A stretch of DNA of 64,000 nt, from NCBI GenBank assembly GCA_964211495.1, contig CAXORL010000001.1, forward strand, positions 248,001-312,000, in the 5' to 3' direction. Position numbers and translations under genes: made by a program. Shown here in pieces: positions 54,622 through 63,067 of the stretch. The DNA comes from Faucicola osloensis_B. GTDB taxonomy: Bacteria; Pseudomonadota; Gammaproteobacteria; Pseudomonadales; Moraxellaceae. Positions within the stretch are counted from its first letter, which is position 1. Each line of letters starts with the position of its first letter. The notes beneath the pieces are model-generated. The model did no database searches and was not told the origin of the DNA. It worked only from the letters and a program-made list of their open reading frames with translations.

Positions 54622-55284
54622 ATGCGATTGCTGTTTGGTCGGTCTTGTAAAACCTTCACGCCCGCACCCAGTGCGATGGGTGGGCAACAAGGTTTTACCT
54701 TAATCGAAATCATGGTGGTCATCGTCATTTTATCTATTTTTGCTGGGATGATGAGTTTATCGGTTGGCGGTAGTGAAAATCGTAGAAACACAGCATTTTA
54801 TGAGCGTCTGACCAGTAATCTTGATTATGTACGCTTGTTATCAACAGAACGCATGCAGCCTTATGGGCTAGCAATCAAACTGCCGCAGAATGACACGCCG
54901 AATCAGCTAGTGGTGGTTAAATTAGAAAACGCCTTTAATAATTCTCAAAGTGCTGTTCGCAATGCCAATGCCGCCATAACCTCGCAACCTGCGCCACCCC
55001 AATGGGTGATAGAAAAACAAATCCCACCGCTGGATGTACCAGACAACCTTGACGTCAAAATCCGCCCACTGGATAACCCATTTAACACCACCGCCGCCCA
55101 AAGTACCCAACCCACCGCCAACTGGTTAAGCGGCAGCGAAGCACCGCCTGTGGTGTGGTTTGGGACAGGCGAGGCGACACCGGTGCAAATCAGTATCCAA
55201 AAAACCAATGCCGACAAACAAACCTTTGCGGTTGGCAATCCCATCATCGTCAACCAAGCTGGGGCAATTGAGGTGGCAAAATGA
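54622..55284 (+). CDS. gspH: Type II secretion minor pseudopilin GspH
   Basis: A 220-residue prepilin-like protein with the cleavage motif QQG-FTLIEIMVVIVILSIF near residue 24, needed for the type II secretion pseudopilus tip. The leader before it is long and contains a Pro/Ala stretch. The C-terminal region includes VVWFGTGEATPVQISIQK, matching GspH. The ATG at 54622 is preferred over an upstream TTG. It begins a compact gspHIJK run; the other gsp genes are not in the window. Confidence 0.86.
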   Translation: MRLLFGRSCKTFTPAPSAMGGQQGFTLIEIMVVIVILSIFAGMMSLSVGGSENRRNTAFYERLTSNLDYVRLLSTERMQPYGLAIKLPQNDTPNQLVVVKLENAFNNSQSAVRNANAAITSQPAPPQWVIEKQIPPLDVPDNLDVKIRPLDNPFNTTAAQSTQPTANWLSGSEAPPVVWFGTGEATPVQISIQKTNADKQTFAVGNPIIVNQAGAIEVAK

Positions 55285-55703
55285 CTATTGCCACCTCAAA
55301 TAGACTGGCTATCAGGCAGCATCAGCAAGGATTTACGTTACTTGAAGTCATGGTGGCATTAGCGATTTTGGCGGTGGTTGCGATATCGGCCAGCCAAGCC
55401 AGTCGCAGTTATGTGCAGTCCGTGGATAACATGAAAACACGAACCTTTGGCTATTATGTGGCACAAAACACGTTGGCAGAATTACGAGTACAAAAAACTT
55501 GGCTTGCGGCGTCTGATACTCGGCAAATCACCTCGCAAGGCCGTCAATGGCAAGTGGTTATCTCACCGCAAATCATACAAACCAGTCAAGGCTTTGTCCA
55601 ACCCATTCATATTCGCGTCGCGCCTATTGTTGATGGCACACCAAAAAAAGACGTGGTGGATATTGATGCGGTGCTGGTAAAGGATATAGGGACAACGCCG
55701 TGA
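55281..55703 (+). CDS. gspI: Type II secretion minor pseudopilin GspI
   Basis: A 140-residue pseudopilin with the motif QQG-FTLLEVMVALAILAVV near residues 15-30, forming the tip with GspJ and GspK. The GspI-typical YYVAQNTLAELRVQ follows. Its ATG overlaps the gspH stop (ATGA), showing translational coupling. Length is near the family norm (120-140). Confidence 0.92.
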   Translation: MTIATSNRLAIRQHQQGFTLLEVMVALAILAVVAISASQASRSYVQSVDNMKTRTFGYYVAQNTLAELRVQKTWLAASDTRQITSQGRQWQVVISPQIIQTSQGFVQPIHIRVAPIVDGTPKKDVVDIDAVLVKDIGTTP

Positions 55704-56524
55704 GCCCTTTTTATCTTTATTGCTCTGCTGCAATAGCACCGCATAAAACATCCCAGCAAGGCTTTACCTTAATCGAACTGATGATTGCGTTGGTGATTTT
55801 TGCGATGCTGGCATTGGCGGGATGGCAGATTATGGATAGTCTGACCAAAAGTCGCGAGCGCGGCTACCAACATCAAAAATCATTATCACAGCTCGATTAT
55901 GCTTATTTACAGCTGTCGCAAGATTTGGCACAAACCAGCAATTATGTGGCAGTGCCAATCCTATCAGCGACTGCCTATGCCAATGCCAATGATACGGCAT
56001 CGACCAATAGTGCCGCTATGACGCCAACCTTCGTATTAAATGCGTCACAAATAAGTTTTATTCGTTTTGCTGCGCCCGATCCGCGTTATCAGCCGTCACC
56101 TATGCTAGCAAAAATACAATATTCGGTCGCAGGGGAAACACTGACTAAACAGCGTTTTTACCAGTTAGACGACAACAACGAAACCCCTGCAACCAGTGTC
56201 TTATTGACAGGTATCAAGGATGCCAGTTGGCGAGCATTGACGCCTGACGCGGTGAGTGTGTTTCCAGATGATGTCACGCTGCAAAAAGTTCAGCAAATAC
56301 AAGCGCAGAAAAAGACCAATCAAACGGCAAATGCTTCAACCAATGCCCTACCTAACGCGCCTGATAACACAACAGATCAAAATGGCAATTTGCAAAACAG
56401 TATAAATTTAACGCCTTATCAGCAGTTACCACGCGGTATCGAGCTTAATTTTAGTTACCAAGGCGAGCCGATTACTTGGCGATTTGCGTTACCCAGTACA
56501 CCGCCAAACGCACCGAACCCATAA
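55700..56524 (+). CDS. gspJ: Type II secretion minor pseudopilin GspJ
   Basis: A 274-residue pseudopilin with QQG-FTLIELMIALVIFAML near residues 21-36 and the mid-protein ISFIRFAAPDPR. Its start is GTG, overlapping the gspI stop by 4 nt (GTGA), so coupling is clear. The C-terminal half has an Asn/Thr/Gln-rich stretch (KTNQTANASTNALPN) not usual in GspJ, followed by the conserved LPRGIELNFSY. Confidence 0.92.
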   Translation: MSPFYLYCSAAIAPHKTSQQGFTLIELMIALVIFAMLALAGWQIMDSLTKSRERGYQHQKSLSQLDYAYLQLSQDLAQTSNYVAVPILSATAYANANDTASTNSAAMTPTFVLNASQISFIRFAAPDPRYQPSPMLAKIQYSVAGETLTKQRFYQLDDNNETPATSVLLTGIKDASWRALTPDAVSVFPDDVTLQKVQQIQAQKKTNQTANASTNALPNAPDNTTDQNGNLQNSINLTPYQQLPRGIELNFSYQGEPITWRFALPSTPPNAPNP

Positions 56525-57771
56525 TGCAATCAAATTTTAGCAAATACATCATGCCAACAAACCGCTCTCCGTCTAAAATTTTTGCAAATGTTGCCATAGC
56601 AAACCCGCCATATCGACATGGGCAACAAGGAATGGCGCTCCTGACTATTTTGTTGCTAGTGGTGGCGATTACCATCGTGGCAGGCAGTATGCTTGCCAAT
56701 CAAAAAGTGATGATTCGAGAGTTTGAGCTGACCAAAGGTCAAGGGCAGCTTAAAGAATATGCCTTGGCAGGCGAAGCTATGGCGATCAACTTGATCGCGC
56801 AAGACAGCCAAGTCAACCAAGTCGATAGTTTAGCAGACGCTTGGGCAAAACCCATAGCTGAGCAAACCATGAATCAAGCCAAAGTCAGTATTAAAATCGA
56901 TGATGATGCCAGCCGTTTTAATGTTAACAACCTGTATCACGATGGCAAAGTGGATGATACGGCACTGGCATTTTTTCAAGCGCTGTTACAAGCCAATGGC
57001 TTATCGCCCAATATTGCGATGGCGGTGCTCGATTGGCAAGACCCAGACAGTGACGCCCGTGCCGATGGTGGCGCAGAAGCAGCGTATTATCAAAGTACGG
57101 GCAAAAAAATGGCGATGGTTATTGCCAACCAGTCTTTTATCTCAATCAATGAATTGCAAAATGTGCGCGGTATGGATAGCGAAGCATTGCAAAAATTAGC
57201 GCCTTACCTGACCGCAGTGCCATATTATCTGCCCATGAATATCAACACAGTGAAGCCCGAACTATTAAGCATACTGGTGAATTCACCCGCCGCAACCAGC
57301 GGTAACTATGCGCAAGGCTCAAACCGTTCGGACAGTGATGACGCCCCACAATCTGGACAAGACACTAGCGCAGCTTCAAATGTGGCGGCTACCCAACAAA
57401 TCGACGATACGGCAATCATCAATTGGGCAAATGCCCGAGAAAACAATCTACCGGTGCAAAACTTGAGTCAATTATGGGCCGTGCCAAGTTTTGCCAACAT
57501 TAACGAGCGTAACAAAGCACGCATCGCCAAGCTGTTAGCCACCCAAAGTCAAAGTTTTCACGTCGTTGTCAGCGTCAAAAGTGACGACAAGCAGCTTTTT
57601 TTGCATAGCCAAATCGCTAAGATTTTACCTAAAGCTGATAATGACCCAGCAGCTGCTTCTGGTGTGTCAGCTACACCCATGCCAACACCAACCAATACGC
57701 AAAATAACACGCAAAATGGCGCGCCGCAACTCATCACTTACAACCGCCAATTTTTACCCTTTGCCCAATAA
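56524..57771 (+). CDS. gspK: Type II secretion minor pseudopilin GspK
   Basis: A 415-residue large pseudopilin capping the pseudopilus. The N-terminal motif QQGMALLTILLLVVAITIVAG lacks the Glu at +5, as expected for GspK. SRFNVNNLY, the DWQDPDSDARADGGAEAAYY Ca/metal-binding region and FISINELQNVRGMD are family segments. Its ATG overlaps the gspJ stop by 1 nt (TAATG). A Ser/Asp-rich insertion (SDSDDAPQSGQD) and an Asn/Thr-rich tail vary. It ends the run; no terminator is seen directly after. Confidence 0.92.
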   Translation: MQSNFSKYIMPTNRSPSKIFANVAIANPPYRHGQQGMALLTILLLVVAITIVAGSMLANQKVMIREFELTKGQGQLKEYALAGEAMAINLIAQDSQVNQVDSLADAWAKPIAEQTMNQAKVSIKIDDDASRFNVNNLYHDGKVDDTALAFFQALLQANGLSPNIAMAVLDWQDPDSDARADGGAEAAYYQSTGKKMAMVIANQSFISINELQNVRGMDSEALQKLAPYLTAVPYYLPMNINTVKPELLSILVNSPAATSGNYAQGSNRSDSDDAPQSGQDTSAASNVAATQQIDDTAIINWANARENNLPVQNLSQLWAVPSFANINERNKARIAKLLATQSQSFHVVVSVKSDDKQLFLHSQIAKILPKADNDPAAASGVSATPMPTPTNTQNNTQNGAPQLITYNRQFLPFAQ

Positions 57772-58001
57772 CGCAGCAGCGCAATAAATTGGCTTTAAAA
57801 TTCCCAGTTATTTTGTATTTATTTTAATCAGTTATTTGTTGCTGGCGTATTCTAGGGTAAAATAGGGGGTTTTTCTTGGGCGTTGTTGAATGACGATGGG
57901 GCAGAAAACGGGCACAAAAGCGTTGTCAACACAACGGATACAGATGCAACCTAGATGTAACCTGGACGCATAAATTGGATGAATAAATTGGGTGAATATA
58001 G

Positions 58002-59300
58002 ATGAATGTAATCGAGCGCTATTTTGGCATAGATGGCCGCAATACAACGATAAAAACTGAAATTCTAGCAGGTCTGACAACCTTTTTGACCATGGCTTAT
58101 ATTATCTTTGTCAATCCCGACATGCTGGCAAAAGCCGGGATGGATAAAGGGGCGGTATTTGTAGCGACGTGTCTAGCCTCAGCGCTGGGCTGTTTTTTGA
58201 TGGGGTTGATTGCGCGTTTGCCCGTGGCATTGGCACCTGGCATGGGTCTAAATGCGTTTTTTACCTTTACCGTCGTCTTGGGGATGGGTAAAAGCTGGCA
58301 AGTGGCGTTGGGCGCGGTGTTTATTTCAGGCTTGCTCTTTGTGCTGATTAGTGCCTTTAAACTGCGTGAATGGATTATCAACGCGATTCCCTATACCCTT
58401 AAACAAGGTATCGTGGCAGGCATTGGGGCGTTTTTAGCGTTTATTGCGCTGAAAAGCTCGGGCATCATTGTAGCGAGTCCTGCCACGTTTGTGACGATGG
58501 GCAAACTCACCGATTTTGGTCCTGCCATGGCGATTTTGAGTTTTTTTCTGATTGTCGTATTTGTGCAGCGTAAAGTCCCTGCGGCAGTGATGTTGTCAAT
58601 TTTGATTGTGACGGTGATTAGCTTGTTGGCAGGGGAAACCCATTACTCAGGGATTGTGTCAATGCCGCCCTCGATTGCACCGACCTTTATGCAGTTAGAT
58701 ATTACAGGTGCGCTTGATGTGAGTATGGTTAGCGTGATTTTTGCCTTTTTATTTGTGGTGTTATTTGATACATCAGGCACGCTAATCGGTGTGACCAAAA
58801 AAGCGGGGTTAATGTCTACCGATGGTCAAATCCCGAATCTAGGTAAAGCCTTGTTTGCTGACTCAACGGCGGCCGTAGCAGGCTCATTGCTAGGGACTTC
58901 ATCGGTAACGAGTTATGTAGAAAGCACAGCTGGCGTGGCAGCAGGTGGACGCACCGGTTTGACCGCGATTGTAGTGGGTGTGCTATTTTTATTGGCGTTA
59001 TTTTTTGCGCCATTGGCTGGGATGATTCCTGCGTATGCGACGGCAGGGGCGATTTTTTATGTCGCTGTATTGATGTTATTTACGCTGCGTGAGATTGATT
59101 GGGATGACTTGACCGAAGCATCACCTGTTGCAGTAGTGCTGCTGTTGACGCCGCTGACCTTTTCAATTGCGGATGGGATTGCGTTAGGTTTTATCACCTA
59201 TACCATTGCCAAATTGGTGAGTGGACGTTATAAAGAAGTTAGTCCTGCGGTTTGGGTGTTAACGGTGATTTTATTGGCAAAATTGATTTTTTTAAGTTAA
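58002..59300 (+). CDS. Purine permease (AzgA-type NCS2)
   Basis: A 432-residue permease for adenine, guanine or hypoxanthine (AzgA/PbuG/YicO group), about 13 helices. The start MNVIERYFGIDGRNTTIKTEILAGLTTFLTMAYIIFVNP is the family pattern, with ALAPGMGLNAFFTF and LFDTSGTLIGV downstream and SVTSYVESTAGVAAGGRTGLTA near 305. GGTGA lies upstream of the ATG. No purine riboswitch was recognised in its leader. It faces the 6S RNA gene across a shared terminator. Confidence 0.93.
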   Translation: MNVIERYFGIDGRNTTIKTEILAGLTTFLTMAYIIFVNPDMLAKAGMDKGAVFVATCLASALGCFLMGLIARLPVALAPGMGLNAFFTFTVVLGMGKSWQVALGAVFISGLLFVLISAFKLREWIINAIPYTLKQGIVAGIGAFLAFIALKSSGIIVASPATFVTMGKLTDFGPAMAILSFFLIVVFVQRKVPAAVMLSILIVTVISLLAGETHYSGIVSMPPSIAPTFMQLDITGALDVSMVSVIFAFLFVVLFDTSGTLIGVTKKAGLMSTDGQIPNLGKALFADSTAAVAGSLLGTSSVTSYVESTAGVAAGGRTGLTAIVVGVLFLLALFFAPLAGMIPAYATAGAIFYVAVLMLFTLREIDWDDLTEASPVAVVLLLTPLTFSIADGIALGFITYTIAKLVSGRYKEVSPAVWVLTVILLAKLIFLS

Positions 59301-59315
59301 TCAATGGCTAAGCAA

Positions 59316-59355
59316 AAAAAACCATCTAGCCGAATTGGGTTAGATGGTTTTTTAT
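59316..59355. terminator. Bidirectional intrinsic terminator
   Basis: AAAAAACCATCTA / TAGATGGTTTTTT with a 12-nt loop ends both the purine permease gene (+) and the 6S RNA (-). Confidence 0.9.
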
Positions 59356-59365
59356 TAAATTTTGG

Positions 59366-59554
59366 TCCAGAGTACCGCTGTCTATGTGAACCCATGAACT
59401 GTAACGTTCAGGGTGGGTATGGCAACCACTCTTAAGGCTTCCTGAATCATCGCAGCGTAGCTGGATGCAGGCTTGCACAACAAGTGAAAAGAACGCATAC
59501 CCTTATATAAATTATCAGCTCAGGTAAAACCATAAACTGGCGAATACCCCAGAT
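59366..59554 (-). ncRNA. ssrS: 6S RNA
   Basis: On the minus strand this region reads like 6S RNA: a 5' segment with ACCTGAGCTGATAATTTATA aligns with the E. coli CCTGAGCCGATATTTCATA, and AGGAAGCCTTAAGA with GAGAAGCCTTAAAA. The ends TCTGGGGTATT and GGTACTCTGGA pair as the closing stem with G-U wobbles. Length is about 189 nt (E. coli 184). 6S binds the sigma-70 holoenzyme as an open-complex mimic and represses promoters in stationary phase. A clear promoter lies just upstream and a terminator just downstream. The ends are estimated to within several nucleotides. No ygfA gene follows, unlike in enterics. Confidence 0.85.
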
Positions 59555-59560
59555 GCATTT

Positions 59561-59589
59561 ATTGTAGCAGATTCGGTGAACTGATGCAA
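59561..59589 (-). promoter_or_regulatory. 6S RNA promoter
   Basis: TTGCAT (59584-59589), 17-nt spacer, TACAAT (59561-59566) on the minus strand is a near-consensus sigma-70 promoter about 7 nt before the inferred 6S start. Confidence 0.75.
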
Positions 59590-59696
59590 AAGCTCGCTCG
59601 TTAATTCAATGATTGATTAAATTAATCAAACTTGACGGTCAAAATACCATTCAAATCGTCAACACACATCATAGGGTTTTTTGTTCTCATCATATT

Positions 59697-59751
59697 GCTT
59701 AGCAGTTAACAGTTAACAGGCTTAGCAGCTAACACGCTTTGCAGTTAACAG
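59697..59751. repeat. Imperfect direct repeat (GCTTAGCAGTTAACA type)
   Basis: Three units of about 16-23 nt (GCTTAGCAGTTAACAG with an extra TTAACAG, GCTTAGCAGCTAACAC, GCTTTGCAGTTAACAG) lie upstream of gpmI. The reverse complement (GTTAACTGCTAAGC) resembles the units upstream of tetR. Confidence 0.75.
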
Positions 59752-59769
59752 AATGATGCAAAATCTGGG

Positions 59770-59799
59770 TTAAAGAGATGGAGCGAGCTATGCTATAAT
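59770..59799 (+). promoter_or_regulatory. Candidate gpmI promoter with extended -10
   Basis: TGCTATAAT (extended -10, hexamer 59794-59799) with TTAAAG 18 nt upstream lies 62 nt before the gpmI ATG. Confidence 0.55.
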
Positions 59800-59861
59800 T
59801 TTCAAAATTTTTTTAATACTAGTTTTGTATTTTCCTTATTTTAGCTTTTCTAGAGGCAACA

Positions 59862-61484
59862 ATGAATCAAGCGTCTAACTCGGTTACCCATCAATCGACG
59901 GTTAAAAAAATCCCCCATGTGCTGATGATTTTAGATGGTTTTGGATATCGCGAAGATCAGCGTGATAATGCGATTGCCGCGGCGCACACCCCAAACCTTG
60001 ATTATTTGTATCAGCATTATCCCCATGGTTTGATTTCAGGGTCAGGTGAAGACGTGGGTTTACCCGCAGGGCAGTTTGGTAACTCTGAAGTCGGGCATAT
60101 GAATTTGGGTGCAGGTCGTATTTTGTATCAAGACTCTACCCGTATTCACAAAGAAATCCGCGAACAGCAATTTTTTAGCAACCCTGCATTAACCGAAGCG
60201 GTAAAGCTTGCTAATGACCGACAAGCCAATGTGCATATCATGGGATTGTTATCGGATGGGGGAGTGCATTCACATCAAGATCATATTGTCGCGATGGTCG
60301 AACTGGCATTGCAGCAGGGTGCAAAGCAGGTCTTTATCCATACATTTTTGGACGGTCGTGATACGCCGCCTAAAAGTGCGGACAATTATGTTGCACAATT
60401 AGAACAAGCGCTTGCCACGCTTAATCAGCAATATGAGGGCAGGGCTTATTTGGTTAGTCTTATTGGTCGCTACTTTGCGATGGATCGGGATAAACGTTGG
60501 GATCGCGTACAGCAAGCGTATGACTTGCTGACCCAAGCCAAAGCAGAACGGGTGGTGCAATCAGGTGCTGAAGCGATTAGCGCAGCGTATGGCGCAGGTG
60601 AAAGTGATGAGTTCGTTAAGCCGACTTGGGTGCGTTATGCTAACCAAAACGCTGATTTTGGCACTATCCAAGACAATGACAGTGTGATTTTTATGAATTT
60701 TCGTGCCGACCGCGCCCGTGAAATCAGCCAAGCATTGGTATCAGCTGATTTTGATGGCTTTACGCGTGAAAAACTGCCAACGCTGTCAAAATTTGTGATG
60801 CTGACCAAATACTCCGATGAATTACAAAACAATGGCGTGACCAGTATCGCCTTTGAACCGACATCGCTAACCAACACATTGGGCGAGTATTTGCAAGCGC
60901 AAGGCAAAACCCAATTGCGCATTGCTGAAACCGAAAAATACGCGCATGTAACTTTCTTTTTTAGTGGTGGGCGTGAAGCAGAGTTTGAAGGGGAGCAGCG
61001 GATTTTGGTCAACTCGCCTTCGGTTGCTACTTATGATTTACAACCTGAAATGAGTGCGCCAGAAGTCACTGAAAAATTGACTCAGGCTATCAATTCCGGT
61101 GCGTATGATGTACTGATTGTGAATTATGCCAATGGCGATATGGTAGGGCACACAGGTGTGTTCGATGCCGCTGTCAAAGCTGTCGAAACGTTGGATAACT
61201 GTGTAAAAACCATTGCCGATTGTGTGATTGCCAATTATGGGCATTTGCTGATTACCGCTGACCATGGCAATGTTGAACAAATGCAAGATTATGATAGCGG
61301 ACAGGTACACACCCAGCACACCACAGAGCTAGTGCCATTTATTTATGTCAATGAGCAAGCGCCTAATACCGTGCACATTCGCACAGGCGGTAAGCTATCG
61401 GATGTCGCGCCCACACTATTGGACTTAATGCATCTTGCCAAACCTGCCGAAATGACAGGTGAAAGCTTAATCGTAGCAAACTAA
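59862..61484 (+). CDS. gpmI: 2,3-bisphosphoglycerate-independent phosphoglycerate mutase
   Basis: A 540-residue Mn2+-dependent alkaline-phosphatase superfamily enzyme interconverting 3- and 2-phosphoglycerate in glycolysis. MILDGFGYRED near residue 23 gives the first metal Asp. FGNSEVGHMNLGAGR carries the nucleophile Ser. LDGRDTPPKSA, NFRADRAREI, NYANGDMVGHTG and ADHGNVEQM give the other ligands. AGAGG is the SD. It is followed by an S41 protease gene 23 nt later, a linkage also seen in Pseudomonas (where envC lies between). Confidence 0.97.
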   Translation: MNQASNSVTHQSTVKKIPHVLMILDGFGYREDQRDNAIAAAHTPNLDYLYQHYPHGLISGSGEDVGLPAGQFGNSEVGHMNLGAGRILYQDSTRIHKEIREQQFFSNPALTEAVKLANDRQANVHIMGLLSDGGVHSHQDHIVAMVELALQQGAKQVFIHTFLDGRDTPPKSADNYVAQLEQALATLNQQYEGRAYLVSLIGRYFAMDRDKRWDRVQQAYDLLTQAKAERVVQSGAEAISAAYGAGESDEFVKPTWVRYANQNADFGTIQDNDSVIFMNFRADRAREISQALVSADFDGFTREKLPTLSKFVMLTKYSDELQNNGVTSIAFEPTSLTNTLGEYLQAQGKTQLRIAETEKYAHVTFFFSGGREAEFEGEQRILVNSPSVATYDLQPEMSAPEVTEKLTQAINSGAYDVLIVNYANGDMVGHTGVFDAAVKAVETLDNCVKTIADCVIANYGHLLITADHGNVEQMQDYDSGQVHTQHTTELVPFIYVNEQAPNTVHIRTGGKLSDVAPTLLDLMHLAKPAEMTGESLIVAN

Positions 61485-61507
61485 CAGTTAATGGGTACAA
61501 CTATCGT

Positions 61508-63007
61508 ATGGTAACGCAGCGTCTCAAACCACTATCTAACCCTACTTTCAAAAGACATATTGTCGTGCTGGCATTGTGGGGGATAGGTTCATTGGGTTAT
61601 GCTGCTAGCCGACCGACTGTCAGTGCGCCTGTCAAACCACCTGTCAAATCTGCTACCTCAGTTGCGGCAAAAACCAATAAAACAGCATTAAAACCTGCAA
61701 TCACTCAGGCGATTGCGGGTGCCAATCCTACTGCCGTACCTGTTAGTAGGGTGAATACACCTGATGGTATACCCAATGGCGCTGATGACGACAATTTGAT
61801 GGATGATGGCGCTGACGATGGCGGGGAAGTGGATATTACGTCAACCACGCCTATAGTGACTAATCCAGCCACTCAGCCCATCGCGCCAGCCTCTGGGCAA
61901 ATCCAGCAAGTGGCGTTAGGGGCAGTATCACCCGTCACAGTCGAAAAATTTGTCAAAATGATTGATATCATCCGTCAAAACTATGTGACCAATGTCGATG
62001 ATGAATCCCTGTTTGCCAATGCGATGGCAGGCACTTTAGCTGCGCTCGATCCTTATTCTGAATATCTGGATGCAAACGCGTTTGAAAACTTAAGGTTATT
62101 TACCGAAGGCGATATTGGCAGTATTGGCGTGAGTGTCAGTTTTCATGCCGATGTAGATAGCTGGGTGTTTGATGATGTGCTGCCCAACTCGCCTGCCGCC
62201 AAAGCGGGTATTCAGCGCGGCAATTATTTGCATCAAATTAATGATAATAAGCTGGACAGCACGCGAACCCCACAAGATGTCGATCAGCTGCTGACAGGCA
62301 TTGCAGGGACAACGGCTCGCTTGTTAGTCTCGGATAAAGGTCGTCGTAAACATCTAGTGGTGGTTCAAAGAACCTTGGTACAACAACAAGCCATGAGTGC
62401 CAACATCATTAATGGTGTTGCGGTGGTGCAAATCCCCGTGTTTCAAAACAATACCCAGCAGCAATTTTTAATGGCACTCACCAAATTAAATCAGCCCTTT
62501 AGCGTGCTGGTACTCGATTTGCGCAATAACCCAGGTGGCGTGTTGTCAGCTGCCAATGATATCGCAAGCTTATTTATGAACGATAAAGTGGTGGTGCAGA
62601 TTAAAAATCGCCAGGGCATACAAGAGGTGATGCGCACACATGGTAAAGCCCAATTTGCCGACTTACCGCTGGTCGTGTTGCAAAATCGTTATTCTGCTTC
62701 GGCGGCTGAAGTATTAGCCAGTGCGCTACAAAACAACCAACGTGCCAAGTTATATGGCGAAACCAGCTATGGTAAAGGCTCTATCCAAAGCATTGTACCC
62801 ATCAATGACAATGAAGCGGTAAAACTAACGGTCGCTCATTATTACTCAAGTAAGGGCGAGAAAATTGATGGCGTAGGCGTCAAACCCGATGTGACTTTGA
62901 CTGGGGCAGAAACGAGTTGGCAAGATCAGGTATTAGCGGATTTGCAGACCACCAAACGAAGCAACCAATTTTTACTTAAACCAACGCCAACGCCCCAGTC
63001 TTTCTAA
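61508..63007 (+). CDS. S41 family carboxyl-terminal processing protease (CtpA-like)
   Basis: A 499-residue periplasmic serine protease. An N-terminal signal segment (IVVLALWGIGSLGYAAS) is followed by a long Pro/Ala/Thr linker and an acidic patch (GADDDNLMDDGADDGGEVD). A helical domain precedes a PDZ domain starting near GSIGVSVSF. The catalytic Ser is in NRYSASAAEVLASAL and the Lys in GETSYGKGSIQSI. Such proteases trim cell-wall hydrolases or lipoproteins. It lies 23 nt after gpmI, probably co-transcribed. The SD is weak. It converges on cysE. Confidence 0.92.
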   Translation: MVTQRLKPLSNPTFKRHIVVLALWGIGSLGYAASRPTVSAPVKPPVKSATSVAAKTNKTALKPAITQAIAGANPTAVPVSRVNTPDGIPNGADDDNLMDDGADDGGEVDITSTTPIVTNPATQPIAPASGQIQQVALGAVSPVTVEKFVKMIDIIRQNYVTNVDDESLFANAMAGTLAALDPYSEYLDANAFENLRLFTEGDIGSIGVSVSFHADVDSWVFDDVLPNSPAAKAGIQRGNYLHQINDNKLDSTRTPQDVDQLLTGIAGTTARLLVSDKGRRKHLVVVQRTLVQQQAMSANIINGVAVVQIPVFQNNTQQQFLMALTKLNQPFSVLVLDLRNNPGGVLSAANDIASLFMNDKVVVQIKNRQGIQEVMRTHGKAQFADLPLVVLQNRYSASAAEVLASALQNNQRAKLYGETSYGKGSIQSIVPINDNEAVKLTVAHYYSSKGEKIDGVGVKPDVTLTGAETSWQDQVLADLQTTKRSNQFLLKPTPTPQSF

Positions 63008-63067
63008 GCTAATCATCTAAGCCGCCACCCAATAACCTCTCATATTTATCATCGGGTGGAATTTATT

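Noticed and set aside
57772..58001. Possible purine riboswitch ahead of the purine permease
   Set aside because: No three-way-junction core or conserved loop sequences were seen.
63020..63060. Terminator between the S41 protease and cysE (CCACCC...GGGTGG)
   Set aside because: A 6-bp stem with a loop of over 20 nt and a poor T-run is too weak to call.
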